A stretch of DNA of 64,000 bases, taken from the NCBI RefSeq assembly GCF_019793465.1, contig NZ_JAILYJ010000003.1, forward strand, positions 248,001-312,000. Reading direction: 5' to 3'. The notes beneath the pieces were generated by a model that was given only the letters and a program-made list of their open reading frames with translations, was not told the origin of the DNA and ran no database searches. Numbering within the stretch: the stretch's first letter is position 1; the number at the start of each line of letters is the position of its first letter. Below are positions 37,794 to 47,522 of the stretch, in pieces. Position numbers and translations under genes: made by a program. Source of the stretch: Rhizobium croatiense (lineage in GTDB: Bacteria > Pseudomonadota > Alphaproteobacteria > Rhizobiales > Rhizobiaceae).

Positions 37794-38777
37794 ATGACCG
37801 TCTTCCACCGCAATGAAACCCGCGATCCCTTGCCCGCCCATCTCAAGGGCGGGGTGATCGCCATCGGCAATTTCGACGGTGTGCATCGCGGTCATCAATC
37901 GGTGCTGAACCGCGCGCTTGAGATCGCAAGGGCGCGCGGCATCCCCGCCTTAGTGCTGACCTTCGAGCCGCATCCGCGCACGGTCTTCCGGCCGCAGACG
38001 CCGGTGTTTCGCCTGACACCCGCGCCGCTCAAGGCCCGCATCCTGGAGACGCTGGGGTTCAACGCCGTCATCGAATATCCTTTCGATTACGAATTCTCGC
38101 AGCGCTCCGCCGATGACTTCATCCATTCGATCCTGAAGGATTGGCTCGGCGCCTCCGAAGTCGTCACCGGCTTCGATTTCCATTTCGGCCGAGGCCGCGA
38201 AGGCGGTCCGGCCTTCCTGATGAATGCCGGCCAGACCTACGGCTTCGGCGTCACCCTGATCGATGCCTTCCGCGACGAAAACGCCGATGTCGTCTCGTCG
38301 AGCCATATCCGCATGCTGTTGAAGGAGGGCGATGTCAGCGAAGTGGCCGGCATGCTGGGTTACCGCTATACGGTGGAAGCCGAGGTGATCGACGGCGAAA
38401 AACTCGGCCGGCAGCTTGGTTTTCCCACCGCCAACATGCGCCTGCCGCCGGAGGCCGAGCTTGCCGCCGGCATCTACGCCGTCCGCTTCCGCCGCCAGGA
38501 CGGAACGCTCCACGATGCGGTCGCAAGCTACGGCCGCCGCCCGACGGTGACGGAAAACGGCGCGCCGCTGCTCGAAACCTATGTCTTCGATTTCAGCGGC
38601 GATCTCTACGGCCAGCTCTGCGCCGTCTCCTTCTTCGGCTATATTAGACCTGAGCTGAAATTCGACGGTCTCGATCCGCTCGTCGCCCAGATCAAGCGCG
38701 ACGAGGAGGAGGCGCGGGCGCTGCTGGCGGGTGTCAAGCCGCTCGGCGAACTCGACCGGAAGCTTTGCTTTTCCTGA
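37794..38777 (+). CDS. ribF: Bifunctional riboflavin kinase / FAD synthetase
   Basis: This 327-residue enzyme converts riboflavin to FMN and then to FAD. The N-terminal adenylyltransferase domain has GNFDGVHRGHQSVL near residue 24 and the later SSSHIRMLL. The C-terminal kinase domain has LGRQLGFPTANMRLP near residue 205 and GAPLLETYVFDF. A frame shift in the start region is excluded because the ATG at 37794 follows AGAAG. FAD from RibF would serve glcD and glcE. Confidence 0.96.
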   Translation: MTVFHRNETRDPLPAHLKGGVIAIGNFDGVHRGHQSVLNRALEIARARGIPALVLTFEPHPRTVFRPQTPVFRLTPAPLKARILETLGFNAVIEYPFDYEFSQRSADDFIHSILKDWLGASEVVTGFDFHFGRGREGGPAFLMNAGQTYGFGVTLIDAFRDENADVVSSSHIRMLLKEGDVSEVAGMLGYRYTVEAEVIDGEKLGRQLGFPTANMRLPPEAELAAGIYAVRFRRQDGTLHDAVASYGRRPTVTENGAPLLETYVFDFSGDLYGQLCAVSFFGYIRPELKFDGLDPLVAQIKRDEEEARALLAGVKPLGELDRKLCFS

Positions 38778-39059
38778 GGTCGTGGTCAGCGCGGCGTCTT
38801 TCGTGCGCAAAAACCTCGGCGCCCCGGCGATCGCATCGCAGAATTCTTCTCTTCCTTTTCCGCCGAAAAACGCCTATGAACCGGCCCGATGAGAAAATTT
38901 CGGCTGGCGATCACGATGCGAATTATCGGCCCGGCCTTCCGCGCGCGCTAAGCGGCCGGGAGGTCCGGGTTTTCGGCGCTTGGATACGAGCGCTTCCGTC
39001 ACCAGCTTTTTCATACCCGTTGCGCCCCTTTCTGGGCCGCCAGAAACGATTGTCCCAAT

Positions 39060-41966
39060 ATGACCGACACAGCCGAAAAGATCGATTACTCGAAGACCCT
39101 CTATCTGCCCGAAACCGATTTCCCGATGCGCGCCGGCCTGCCGCAGAAGGAGCCGGAGCTCGTCAAGCGCTGGCAGGAGATGGATCTCTACAAGAAATTG
39201 CGCGCCTCTGCCGCCGGCCGCGAGAAATTCGTCCTGCATGACGGCCCGCCCTATGCCAACGGCAACATCCATATCGGCCACGCGCTGAACAAGATCCTCA
39301 AGGACGTCATCAACCGTTCGTTCCAGATGCGCGGTTATGACGCCAACTACGTGCCCGGCTGGGATTGCCACGGCCTGCCGATCGAATGGAAGATCGAGGA
39401 GGAGAACTACCGCGCCAAGGGCAAGGCCAAGCCGGATCTCAAGGAGCCGGCGGCGATGATCGAGTTCCGCCGCGAGTGCCGCGCCTATGCCGAAAAATGG
39501 ATCAAGGTTCAGGGCGACGAGTTCCAGCGTCTCGGCATCGTCGGTGATTTCGACAACCCGTATCTGACGATGAATTTTCACGCGGAGAGCCGCATCGCCG
39601 GCGAGCTGTTGAAGATCGCCTCAAGCGGCCAGCTCTATCGCGGCTCCAAGCCGATCATGTGGTCGGTGGTCGAGCGCACCGCGCTCGCCGAAGCCGAAGT
39701 CGAGTACCACGACTACGAGAGCGACACGATCTGGGTGAAGTTCCCGGTCGGCAAAGGTCCCGACGGCGTCAAGGATGCCTCCGTCGTCATCTGGACCACC
39801 ACGCCCTGGACGATCCCCGGCAACCGGGCGATCGCCTATTCCTCGCGCGTTGCCTACGGTCTTTACGAAGTCACGGCTGCCGAAAATGATTTTGGCCCGC
39901 GCCCGGGCGAGAAGCTGATCTTTGCCGATAAGCTGGCCGAGGAATCCTTTGCCAAGGCGAGGCTGCAGTACAAGCGTCTTGCCGACGTTGCGGCTGCCGA
40001 TCTCGCCGGCCTCACCTGCGCGCACCCGCTCAAGGGTCTCGGCGGCGGCTATGCATTTGCCGTGCCGCTGCTCGAAGGCGACCATGTCACTGATGACGCC
40101 GGCACGGGCTTCGTTCATACTGCGCCCAGCCACGGCCGCGAAGACTTCGACGTCTGGATGGCGCATGCCCGCGAGATCGAGGCGCGCGGCATCGACACCA
40201 AGATCCCGTTCCCGGTCGACGATGGCGGCTTTTACACATCGGATGCCCCCGGCCTCGAAGGTGCGCGCGTCATCGACGACAACGGCAAGAAGGGCGATGC
40301 CAACGACCGCGTCATCAAGGCGCTGATCGAATGCACTGCGCTCTTTGCCCGCGGCCGCCTGAAGCACCAGTATCCGCATTCCTGGCGCTCCAAGAAGCCG
40401 GTCATATTCCGCAACACGCCGCAGTGGTTCGTCTATATGGACAAGACGCTGCCGGATGGAACGACGCTGCGCAGCCGTGCGCTCACCGCGATCGACGACA
40501 CCCGCTTCGTGCCGGCTGCCGGCCAGAACCGCCTGCGCGCCATGATCGAGCAGCGCCCGGACTGGGTGCTTTCCCGTCAGCGCGCCTGGGGCGTGCCGAT
40601 CTGCGTCTTCGTCGATGAGCACGGCGCCGTGCTGCAGGACGAGGCCGTCAACCGGCGCATCCTCGATGCCTTCGACGCCGAAGGTGCCGACGCCTGGTTT
40701 GCAGAAGGCGCCAAGGAGCGCTTCCTCGGCAATGAGCATGACCCGGCCAAGTGGTCGCAGGTCATGGATATCCTCGACGTCTGGTTCGATTCGGGTTCGA
40801 CGCACACCTTCACGCTGGAGGACCGCCCGGACCTGAAGTGGCCGGCCGATCTCTATCTCGAGGGCTCCGACCAGCACCGCGGCTGGTTTCATTCCTCGCT
40901 CCTGGAATCGGCTGCCACCCGCGGCCGCGCGCCTTACGACGCCGTCCTAACCCATGGCTTCACCATGGACGAGAAGGGCGAGAAGATGTCGAAGTCGAAG
41001 GGCAACGTCACCGCACCGCAGGAGGTGATGAAGGATGCCGGCGCCGATATCCTGCGCCTCTGGGTGATGACCTCGGACTATGCCGACGACCTGCGCGTCG
41101 GCAAGACGATCATCCAGACCAATGTCGATGCCTATCGCAAGCTGCGCAACACCATCCGCTGGATGCTCGGCACGCTGGCGCATGACACGGGCGAGGAGAT
41201 CGCGCTTGCCGACCTGCCGGAGCTGGAGCAGCTGATGCTGCATCGGCTTGCCGAGCTCGATCAGCTGGTGCGCGAAAACTACGACGCGTTCGATTTCAAG
41301 AAGATCGCCCGCGCGTTGATCGATTTCGCCAATGTCGAGCTTTCGGCCTTCTATTTCGATGTCCGCAAGGATGCGCTCTATTGCGACGCGCCGTCGAGCC
41401 TGCGCCGGCGCGCCAGCCTGCACGTCATCCGCCAGATCTTCGATTGTATGGTGACCTGGCTTGCCCCGATGCTGCCCTTCACCACCGAGGAGGCCTGGCT
41501 GTCGCGCAATCCGTCCGCCGTTTCCGTGCATCTGGAGCAGTTCGCCCCTGTTGCAAAGGAATGGCGCAACGATGCCCTGGCCGAGAAGTGGAAGAAAATC
41601 CGCGCCGTGCGTTCGGTGGTAACCGGCGCGCTGGAAATCGAGCGCAAGGACAAGCGCATCGGCTCTTCGCTGGAAGCGGCGCCCGTCGTCCATATCGCCG
41701 ATGCCGAGCTTCGCAAGGCACTCGAGGGTCAGGACTTCAGTGAAGTCTGCATCACCTCGGGCATCACCATCAAGGCGGACGCCGGTCCGGCGGAAGCCTT
41801 CCGCCTGGCCGAAGTGCCTGATGTCGCCGTCGTGCCGAAGCTCGCCGAGGGTGTCAAATGCGCGCGTTCCTGGCGCATCACCAGCGATGTCGGCTCCGAT
41901 CCTGATTATCCCGACGTCTCGGCGCGCGACGCTGCGGCGTTGCGCGAACTCGGCATCCGCGCCTGA
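39060..41966 (+). CDS. ileS: Isoleucyl-tRNA synthetase
   Basis: This 968-residue class I synthetase attaches isoleucine to tRNA-Ile. HIGH is at residue 71 ([10 protein letters not shown]) and KMSKS at 642 ([11 protein letters not shown]). An editing domain lies between, near residues 200-400, with CWRS-type [14 protein letters not shown]. The C-terminal zinc knuckle present in E. coli IleS is degenerate here: the motif reads KCARSWRI and later Cys are absent. The 282-base gap from ribF has no clear gene; a short frame from 38876 runs into ileS and is probably spurious. Confidence 0.98.
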   Translation: MTDTAEKIDYSKTLYLPETDFPMRAGLPQKEPELVKRWQEMDLYKKLRASAAGREKFVLHDGPPYANGNIHIGHALNKILKDVINRSFQMRGYDANYVPGWDCHGLPIEWKIEEENYRAKGKAKPDLKEPAAMIEFRRECRAYAEKWIKVQGDEFQRLGIVGDFDNPYLTMNFHAESRIAGELLKIASSGQLYRGSKPIMWSVVERTALAEAEVEYHDYESDTIWVKFPVGKGPDGVKDASVVIWTTTPWTIPGNRAIAYSSRVAYGLYEVTAAENDFGPRPGEKLIFADKLAEESFAKARLQYKRLADVAAADLAGLTCAHPLKGLGGGYAFAVPLLEGDHVTDDAGTGFVHTAPSHGREDFDVWMAHAREIEARGIDTKIPFPVDDGGFYTSDAPGLEGARVIDDNGKKGDANDRVIKALIECTALFARGRLKHQYPHSWRSKKPVIFRNTPQWFVYMDKTLPDGTTLRSRALTAIDDTRFVPAAGQNRLRAMIEQRPDWVLSRQRAWGVPICVFVDEHGAVLQDEAVNRRILDAFDAEGADAWFAEGAKERFLGNEHDPAKWSQVMDILDVWFDSGSTHTFTLEDRPDLKWPADLYLEGSDQHRGWFHSSLLESAATRGRAPYDAVLTHGFTMDEKGEKMSKSKGNVTAPQEVMKDAGADILRLWVMTSDYADDLRVGKTIIQTNVDAYRKLRNTIRWMLGTLAHDTGEEIALADLPELEQLMLHRLAELDQLVRENYDAFDFKKIARALIDFANVELSAFYFDVRKDALYCDAPSSLRRRASLHVIRQIFDCMVTWLAPMLPFTTEEAWLSRNPSAVSVHLEQFAPVAKEWRNDALAEKWKKIRAVRSVVTGALEIERKDKRIGSSLEAAPVVHIADAELRKALEGQDFSEVCITSGITIKADAGPAEAFRLAEVPDVAVVPKLAEGVKCARSWRITSDVGSDPDYPDVSARDAAALRELGIRA

Positions 41967-42097
41967 AGATATTTGCCGGGTGAATTGCCTTTATGGCGTT
42001 CATCCGGTAAAAGCTGCCTGAAAATGGCCGGATTTTTGCGTCAGGGGGACGGTTGTCCGGTTGGGCAACGATTGCACCGGTGGCTGGAAGGGTTTTC

Positions 42098-42727
42098 ATG
42101 TTCGCAACGCATTGGTTCCGTATGGGCGCCTGCCTGTCTGTTGTAGTGGCGGGATGCTCCCTGGTCTCCAGCTGCGCCAGCAGCCCGACCTACGGCACCG
42201 ACAAGACCGCCATGGAGCAGCTGACCGACGACCTCGGCCAGTCCGTGTCGCTGACCGGGCCTGATCCGAAGAACAAGGGCGTCAAGTACACGCCGCGCCC
42301 GACGCTGGTGCTGCCGGCTGAGGGGCAGAGGGAGACCCTCGTTCAACCGCAGCAGACGGTTGCCAACAAGGACAATCCGCAATGGCTTGAATCGCCGGAG
42401 GAAACCCGCGCCCGCCTCGTTTCCGAGGCCGACGCGAACTCCGACAATCCGAACTACCGCTCGCCGCTCGCCAGCTCCGCCATCGAAGGCGGCCGGCGCA
42501 CAACGGAAGCCCAGACCCAGGCCTATCGCGAGGCCCGCGCCCTGCAGAAGGGCTCCTACGTCGATCAGCGCCGCTATATTTCCGACCCGCCGCCCGGTTA
42601 CCGCACCGTCGACGACCCGGCAAAGCTCGAAGATGTCGGCGAGCCCGAGCTCAAGAAGCAGAAGAAGCGCAAAAAGGAAGCGGCGATCGCCAACAGCGGC
42701 AAGCAGTGGTGGAACTTCCTGCAATAG
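42098..42727 (+). CDS. Hypothetical lipoprotein
   Basis: This 209-residue protein has an N-terminal hydrophobic stretch with two possible lipoboxes, VVAGC (Cys20) and VSSC (Cys26). The mature part is hydrophilic and mostly unstructured, with the lysine-rich segment KKQKKRKKEAAIA near the end and the terminal KQWWNFLQ. No family is recognised. GGAAGGG precedes the ATG. It lies 131 bases after ileS on the same strand and may be read from the ileS transcript. It would be tethered to a membrane and face the periplasm. Confidence 0.75.
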   Translation: MFATHWFRMGACLSVVVAGCSLVSSCASSPTYGTDKTAMEQLTDDLGQSVSLTGPDPKNKGVKYTPRPTLVLPAEGQRETLVQPQQTVANKDNPQWLESPEETRARLVSEADANSDNPNYRSPLASSAIEGGRRTTEAQTQAYREARALQKGSYVDQRRYISDPPPGYRTVDDPAKLEDVGEPELKKQKKRKKEAAIANSGKQWWNFLQ

Positions 42728-42802
42728 CAGTTTGTCCCAGGGCGTAGGACTGTTTGTCCGGCTGGTACGCGTTCATGCGACTGCCCCGGAGATCGTCGAT
42801 AG

Positions 42803-42980
42803 CGGCCCCTCATCCGCCTGCCGCCACCTTCTCCCCGTAAACGGGGCGAAGGGAATATGCCGCAACCTCTCCGTCCCCCATTAACCCCTCGCAGGGCACG
42901 TCCCCTAGCCCCGCAAGCGGGGGTCCGCAGGACGGGTCGAGACCAGTGGCTCGACCCCGGTAAGGGTTAGGGTGAGGGCA
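42803..42980. repeat. REP-like palindromes downstream of the lipoprotein gene
   Basis: The first core, 42803-42853 (gcggcccctcatccgcctgc, then ccaccttctccccgtaaacg), belongs to the same family as 19210-19358. A second element at 42900-42980 has ctagccccgcaagcgggg, then a hairpin tcgagaccagtggctcga and a ccctcacc-type end. It fills most of the 315-base gap between the lipoprotein gene and tadA; nothing else is seen there. Confidence 0.8.
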
Positions 42981-43042
42981 GCCATTCGCACCAACCGCAC
43001 TCGCGGCACGCGGCTGAAGATGACCGCATCGCGCCCTGGAGC

Positions 43043-43498
43043 CTACGGCGTCTCTCTCTTTTGCGAAAAGAACGTCCGTAAAATCTCGGCCGACTGAACC
43101 TCGTTGAGGCCGGAATAGACTTCCGGGGCGTGGTGGCAGGTCGGCTGCGCATAGAATCGCACGCCATTGTCGACCGCGCCGCCCTTCGGGTCCTCGGCGC
43201 CGTAGTAGAGCCTGCGGACACGCGCAAACGAGATGGCTGCCGCGCACATGGTGCAAGGCTCCAGCGTCACATAGAGATCGGCGCCGGCAAGGCGCTCTTG
43301 TCCGAGCGCTTCGCAGGCGAGCCGGATCGCGGCGATTTCGGCATGGGCGGTCACATCATTGCGCTCGCGCGTGCGGTTTCCCGAGCGTGAAACGGCAATA
43401 TCGTCGATGACGACCACCGCGCCGATAGGCACTTCGCCGCGTTCGCCGGCGGCGCGCGCCTCTTCCAGCGCCATCTCCATGAAACGATTTGTCTTCAC
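43043..43498 (-). CDS. tadA: tRNA-specific adenosine deaminase
   Basis: TadA deaminates A34 of tRNA-Arg(ACG) to inosine. The 151-residue protein has the zinc-ligand and catalytic pair in VTAHAEIAAIR (His and Glu) and the Cys ligands in TLEPCTMCAAA. The C-terminal FFSQKRETP part is variable in the family. The first codon is uncertain: GTG at 43498, GTG at 43516 and ATG at 43480 are all open, and no strong Shine-Dalgarno sequence picks one. It diverges from the pseudouridine synthase gene. Confidence 0.94.
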   Translation of the reverse strand: MKTNRFMEMALEEARAAGERGEVPIGAVVVIDDIAVSRSGNRTRERNDVTAHAEIAAIRLACEALGQERLAGADLYVTLEPCTMCAAAISFARVRRLYYGAEDPKGGAVDNGVRFYAQPTCHHAPEVYSGLNEVQSAEILRTFFSQKRETP

Positions 43499-43570
43499 GA
43501 TCGCAAGAATTTCCACTTAACCGCAGATGCGTGACCTGATAGACAGGCCCAAAAGGCAGGCAAACAACAA

Positions 43571-45613
43571 ATGACACCCAAAGACAAGCCAAAACGCCCG
43601 GGCGCAAAGCCCTTTTCACGCGACGCCGGGGCCAAGGCCGGCCCGAAAGCGGGCGGCGCGAAGCCGGCAAAGGCTGCAGCCGCGCGCCCGGCCGCGGCCG
43701 AAACCGACGGCGAGGCCAAGGCCGAACGCATTTCCAAGGTGATGGCGCGCGCCGGCGTCGCCTCCCGCCGCGACATCGAACGGATGATCATGGAAGGCCG
43801 CGTGACCCTGAACGGCAGGGTTCTCGAAACCCCCGTCGTCAACGTCACGCTTGCCGACCGGATCGAGGTCGACGGCGTGCCGATCCGCGGCATCGAACGC
43901 ACCAGGCTCTGGCTCTATCACAAGCCGGCCGGTCTCGTGACCACCAATGCCGATCCGGAAGGCCGCCCGACCGTCTTCGACAACCTGCCGGAAGAACTGC
44001 CGCGCGTCATGTCGATCGGCCGTCTCGACATCAACACCGAAGGCCTGCTGCTGCTGACCAATGACGGCGGTCTTGCCCGGGCGCTCGAACTGCCGGCGAC
44101 CGGTTGGTTGAGGCGTTACCGCGTGCGCGCCCATGGCGAGATCGATCAGGAGGCGCTCGACAGACTGAAGGACGGTATTGCCGTCGACGGCGTGCTTTAT
44201 GGCTCGATCGAGGCGACGCTCGACCGCACGCAAGGCTCGAACGTCTGGATCACCATGGGCCTACGCGAAGGCAAGAACCGCGAAATCAAGAACGTGCTCG
44301 GCGCGCTCGGTCTCGACGTCAATCGCCTGATCCGCATCTCCTACGGCCCGTTCCAGCTCGGCGATTTGCCGGAAGGCCATGTCATCGAAGTGCGCGGCCG
44401 CACGCTGCGAGACCAGCTCGGCCCGCGCCTGATCGAGGAAGCCAAGGCGAATTTCGACGCGCCGATCTACAATGCGCCGGCAGTCGCCGCCGAGGAAGAG
44501 ACTGAAGCTCCAGTACCGGAAAGGCGCGAGCGTCCGCGCCGCGACGAGGACAAGCGCGAACGGGCGCTGAGCCGCCTCGACACCAAGCGTGACGACCGCC
44601 ACGGCGGCGGGCGCAGAGATGACGATCGCCGCGACGGCGGCCGCAGCAGGGACGACGACAAGCCGAAGCGGCCCCAGCCGCTCGGCCAGCGCCGCAGCGC
44701 CAATGTCTGGATGGCGCCGGGCGCTCGGCCGCTTGGCGAAAAGGCGGCGGCGAAAGCCGCCAAGAACGCGCAGACGGCGCGCCGGCGCGGCGAAGAGCGG
44801 CCGGCAAAGGGCACTGGCTTCGATCGCATCGAGGATCGTCCGCGCACCCAGATCAATCGCGTGCGCGAGGAGGACGGCGAATGGATCCGCTCGAGCGAGC
44901 AGCCCCATCGCAAGGATGAGGGTGAGGGCTCCGGCCGCAAGCGCTCTTTCGGGGATCGCCCGCCGCGCGAAGACCGCGGCTTCGGCGACCGCCCGGCCCG
45001 CGGCGAACGCCGCCCCCGCGAAGGGGGTGACGAACGCCCGCGTGCCAGAAGCTCTGCCGGCGAAGGCCGGCCGGAGCGTCCGCGCGGCGAGCGGCCTTTC
45101 GGCGATCGTCCCCCGCGTGGCGACCGGCCTTTCGGCGACAAGCCGCGCGGTGACCGTAAGCCGCGTGCGGTTGGTGACGAGCGCCCGCGTGCTGCCAGAG
45201 CCTCCACCGGCGAGGCCCGTTCGGAGCGTCCGCGCGGCGAGCGGCCTTTCAGCGATCGTCCCTCGCGTGGCGATCGTCCCTTCGGCGACAAGCCGCGCGG
45301 TGATCGCCGGCCGCGCGAGGATGGTTATGAGCGCCCGCGGGCAGCCAGAAGTTTTGCCGGTGAGGGTCGCTCCGAGCGTCCGCGCGGCGAAAGATCGTTC
45401 GGCGATAAGTCCCCAGGCGGCCGGCCTTCGGGCGACAAGCCGCGCGGCAAGGGCTTTGGCGCCAAGCCGGGTGGGCCTAAGAATTTTTCCGGCAAGCCGA
45501 AGGGCGCCAAGCCGGGCAGCGACAGGCCGGGCGGCGACAGACCTGCTGGCGGCCCGTCCAGAGGTGGTGCTAGAGGAAAGGGAATGACGCGCGGTGCGGA
45601 TCGTCGGCGGTGA
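43571..45613 (+). CDS. rluB: RluB/RsuA-type pseudouridine synthase with long repetitive basic tail
   Basis: The first 310 residues form a normal rRNA pseudouridine synthase: an S4 RNA-binding domain at about 53-100 (ISKVMARAGVASRRDIERM) and a catalytic domain with RLDINTEGLLLLTND (catalytic Asp153) and GLREGKNREIKNVL. It most likely modifies 23S rRNA. The remaining 370 residues are disordered, rich in Arg, Gly, Asp and Pro, and contain about three repeats of 50 residues. The total of 680 residues is more than twice the enzyme core. An N-terminal lysine/alanine tail of 50 residues precedes S4. The stop overlaps rsmD by 20 bases. Confidence 0.93.
   Translation: MTPKDKPKRPGAKPFSRDAGAKAGPKAGGAKPAKAAAARPAAAETDGEAKAERISKVMARAGVASRRDIERMIMEGRVTLNGRVLETPVVNVTLADRIEVDGVPIRGIERTRLWLYHKPAGLVTTNADPEGRPTVFDNLPEELPRVMSIGRLDINTEGLLLLTNDGGLARALELPATGWLRRYRVRAHGEIDQEALDRLKDGIAVDGVLYGSIEATLDRTQGSNVWITMGLREGKNREIKNVLGALGLDVNRLIRISYGPFQLGDLPEGHVIEVRGRTLRDQLGPRLIEEAKANFDAPIYNAPAVAAEEETEAPVPERRERPRRDEDKRERALSRLDTKRDDRHGGGRRDDDRRDGGRSRDDDKPKRPQPLGQRRSANVWMAPGARPLGEKAAAKAAKNAQTARRRGEERPAKGTGFDRIEDRPRTQINRVREEDGEWIRSSEQPHRKDEGEGSGRKRSFGDRPPREDRGFGDRPARGERRPREGGDERPRARSSAGEGRPERPRGERPFGDRPPRGDRPFGDKPRGDRKPRAVGDERPRAARASTGEARSERPRGERPFSDRPSRGDRPFGDKPRGDRRPREDGYERPRAARSFAGEGRSERPRGERSFGDKSPGGRPSGDKPRGKGFGAKPGGPKNFSGKPKGAKPGSDRPGGDRPAGGPSRGGARGKGMTRGADRRR
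45026..45470 (+). repeat. Tandem coding repeat in the rluB tail
   Basis: Units begin at 45026, 45173 and 45323 (147, 150 and about 148 bp). Each reads G-x-E-R-P-R-A, then ERPRGERPF-x-D, then DRPFGDKPRGD. The third unit is degenerate in its second half. The unit resembles RGG-type RNA-binding tails. Confidence 0.8.
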
Positions 45614-46154
45614 GTTTCGCGGACGGCCTCTCGCCGTGCCAAAATCCAACGAGATCCGGCCGACTGCCGACCGGACGCGCGAGAGCCTGTTCAACATATT
45701 GAGCCATGCCTATCCGGAATGCGTTGACGGCACCCGGATCCTCGACCTTTTTGCCGGAACCGGCGCCGTCGGCCTCGAAGCCGTGTCGCGCGGCTGTCGC
45801 CATGCGCTCTTCGTCGAAAACAGCGTCGAGGGCAGGGCGCTGCTCTGGGAAAACATCGACGCGCTCGGCCTGCACGGCCGCACGCGCATCCTGCGCCGCG
45901 ATGCGACCGATCTCGGCAGCGTCGGCAATCTCGAAGTCTTCGACGTGCTGTTTGCCGATCCGCCCTATGGCAAGGGGCTCGGCGAAAAGGCGATGGCGGC
46001 GGCGGCCCAGGGCGGTTGGCTCAGGCCAGGCGCGATTGCGGTGCTCGAAGAACGCGCCGATATTGTCGTTTCCGTGCATCCTTCCTATGTTTTCCTCGAA
46101 GACCGCGTCTTTGGCGACACGAGGGTGCATTTCTTCCGGTATCAGCCGCAATAA
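45594..46154 (+). CDS. rsmD: 16S rRNA (guanine-966-N2)-methyltransferase
   Basis: This 186-residue class I methyltransferase methylates G966 of 16S rRNA. The AdoMet loop is DLFAGTGAVGLEA near residue 45, and the catalytic motif IV is FADPPYGKGL near 123. The start MRIVGGEFRGRPLAVPK is typical of RsmD, which supports the GTG at 45594 as the start codon, with GAGGAAAGG about 12 bases upstream. It overlaps rluB by 20 bases and is followed after 13 bases by a patatin gene, so the three are probably co-transcribed. Confidence 0.95.
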   Translation: MRIVGGEFRGRPLAVPKSNEIRPTADRTRESLFNILSHAYPECVDGTRILDLFAGTGAVGLEAVSRGCRHALFVENSVEGRALLWENIDALGLHGRTRILRRDATDLGSVGNLEVFDVLFADPPYGKGLGEKAMAAAAQGGWLRPGAIAVLEERADIVVSVHPSYVFLEDRVFGDTRVHFFRYQPQ

Positions 46155-46167
46155 GCGGGGGCGGGGC

Positions 46168-47049
46168 GTGCAGCAGGCAGAATTCATCAGCCCGAAACTG
46201 CCTGCGATCAGCGACCTTCCGACGGTCGCGGTCGCTTTCGGCGGCGGCGGTGCGCGCGGACTTGCCCACATCCATATCATCGAGACGCTCGACGAACTCG
46301 GCATCCGCCCGGTGGCGATATCGGGCTCGTCGATGGGGGCGATCATGGGGGCCGGCATGGCCGCCGGCATGTCGGGGGCCGAAATCCGCGAACATGCGCT
46401 GACGACCGTCGGCAACAAGACGGCGGTCGTCGCCCGCATCTGGGGCCTGAGGCCGGCGACGGTGCGCGATGCGGTGGCCAAGGGTATCCGCATCGGCCAG
46501 TTCAATCTGGAGCGGATCCTCAGGGCCTTTCTGCCGGCCGAGCTACCGGCCCGCTTCGAAGATCTGCTGGTGCCGATGAAGGTCATCACCACGGATTATT
46601 ACGGGCAGAACGAGGTCATCATCGAAGACGGCGAGCTGTTTCCGGCGCTCGCCGCCTCATCCGCCATCCCCGCCGTCTTCATGCCGGTGCGCCTGCGCGG
46701 TCGGGTGATGATCGACGGCGGCATCAGCAATCCGGTGCCCTATGAACCCCTGATGGATCTTGCCGATATCGTCGTCGGCATCGATGTCGTCGGCGCGCCG
46801 GAAGGCGACGGCACCCATATTCCAAACCGCATGGAGAGCATCTTCGGCTCCGGCCAGCTGATGATGCAGACGGCGATCTCGCTGAAGCTGAAGCTCTGCC
46901 AGCCGCACATCTTCCTGCGCCCGACGGTCGGCCGCACCGGCGTCATGGATTTTTTGAAGGCTCGCGACGTGCTGGCCATGTCGGTCGGCGTCAAGGACGA
47001 GCTGAAATTCGCCCTTGACCGGGAAATCGAAGCGCGGCTGAAGCGCTGA
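46168..47049 (+). CDS. Patatin-like phospholipase (RssA-like)
   Basis: This 293-residue lipid acyl hydrolase has the oxyanion loop GGGGARGLAH near residue 25, the nucleophile motif GSSMG near 55 (Ser-Gly-x-Ser-type G-x-S-x-G) and the catalytic Asp in MIDGGISNP near 188. There is no signal peptide, so it is cytoplasmic or peripheral to the inner membrane. Function is likely phospholipid turnover. The GTG at 46168 is the only start close to the family N-terminus and 13 bases follow the rsmD stop. The next gene is convergent. Confidence 0.9.
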   Translation: MQQAEFISPKLPAISDLPTVAVAFGGGGARGLAHIHIIETLDELGIRPVAISGSSMGAIMGAGMAAGMSGAEIREHALTTVGNKTAVVARIWGLRPATVRDAVAKGIRIGQFNLERILRAFLPAELPARFEDLLVPMKVITTDYYGQNEVIIEDGELFPALAASSAIPAVFMPVRLRGRVMIDGGISNPVPYEPLMDLADIVVGIDVVGAPEGDGTHIPNRMESIFGSGQLMMQTAISLKLKLCQPHIFLRPTVGRTGVMDFLKARDVLAMSVGVKDELKFALDREIEARLKR

Positions 47050-47053
47050 AGCA

Positions 47054-47509
47054 TTATTGGGCGTGGCCTTCATGGCCGCCGCCCGCGCCATCCGATGCTT
47101 CGTTCATCATCATGACCGTGCCCTCGAAGCTTGAGAGCAGTGCAAGCGTGGGGGGATCGATGTTCGCCTCGGCATCGCGCAGTTTCGCAGCCAGTCCGTT
47201 CGCGTCATTCGCCGGGAGCCCGATCTTCTGCAGCGTACCGGCATCCTTCAGGCTGTCGCCGCTGCAGAGATAGATGCTCCAGCCGTGATGCGTCTTTTTC
47301 AACAGGGCGCGTCCGCCGCGTCCGTCCTGCCGCCAGCCGACGATCGCCCAATCGGCCTGAACGGCGACGACCGGCGTGAGCTCCAGGGGCTTGTCCACCG
47401 TTTCGAACATCAGCTTCAGTCTTGCCGGGATGACCTGCTGCGGATCGTCGTCTGCAGATGCCATGGATGCGAGCAGCATGCAGGCAAGGAGAGCAATGAT
47501 CGTCTTCAT
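47054..47509 (-). CDS. Copper uptake system-associated protein (probable)
   Basis: This 151-residue protein has a signal peptide (MKTIIALLACMLLASMASA). The middle block ADWAIVGWRQDGRGGRALLK and WSIYLCSGDSLK matches a small family annotated as copper uptake system-associated. The C-terminal tail is histidine-rich (GGHEGHAQ), consistent with metal binding. GGAGACCAAGAG precedes the ATG. It is the last gene of a minus-strand group with the PepSY gene 13 bases upstream, so a shared metal role is likely (inference). Confidence 0.8.
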   Translation of the reverse strand: MKTIIALLACMLLASMASADDDPQQVIPARLKLMFETVDKPLELTPVVAVQADWAIVGWRQDGRGGRALLKKTHHGWSIYLCSGDSLKDAGTLQKIGLPANDANGLAAKLRDAEANIDPPTLALLSSFEGTVMMMNEASDGAGGGHEGHAQ

Positions 47510-47522
47510 CTCTTGGTCTCCT

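Noticed and set aside
38876..39241. Short frame starting MNRPDEKIS before ileS
   Set aside because: It runs out of frame well into ileS, has no ribosome binding site and no similarity.
44261..45697. Open frames in other phases over the rluB tail
   Set aside because: They arise because the repetitive GC-rich tail keeps all frames open; the S4/catalytic core supports only the frame from 43571.
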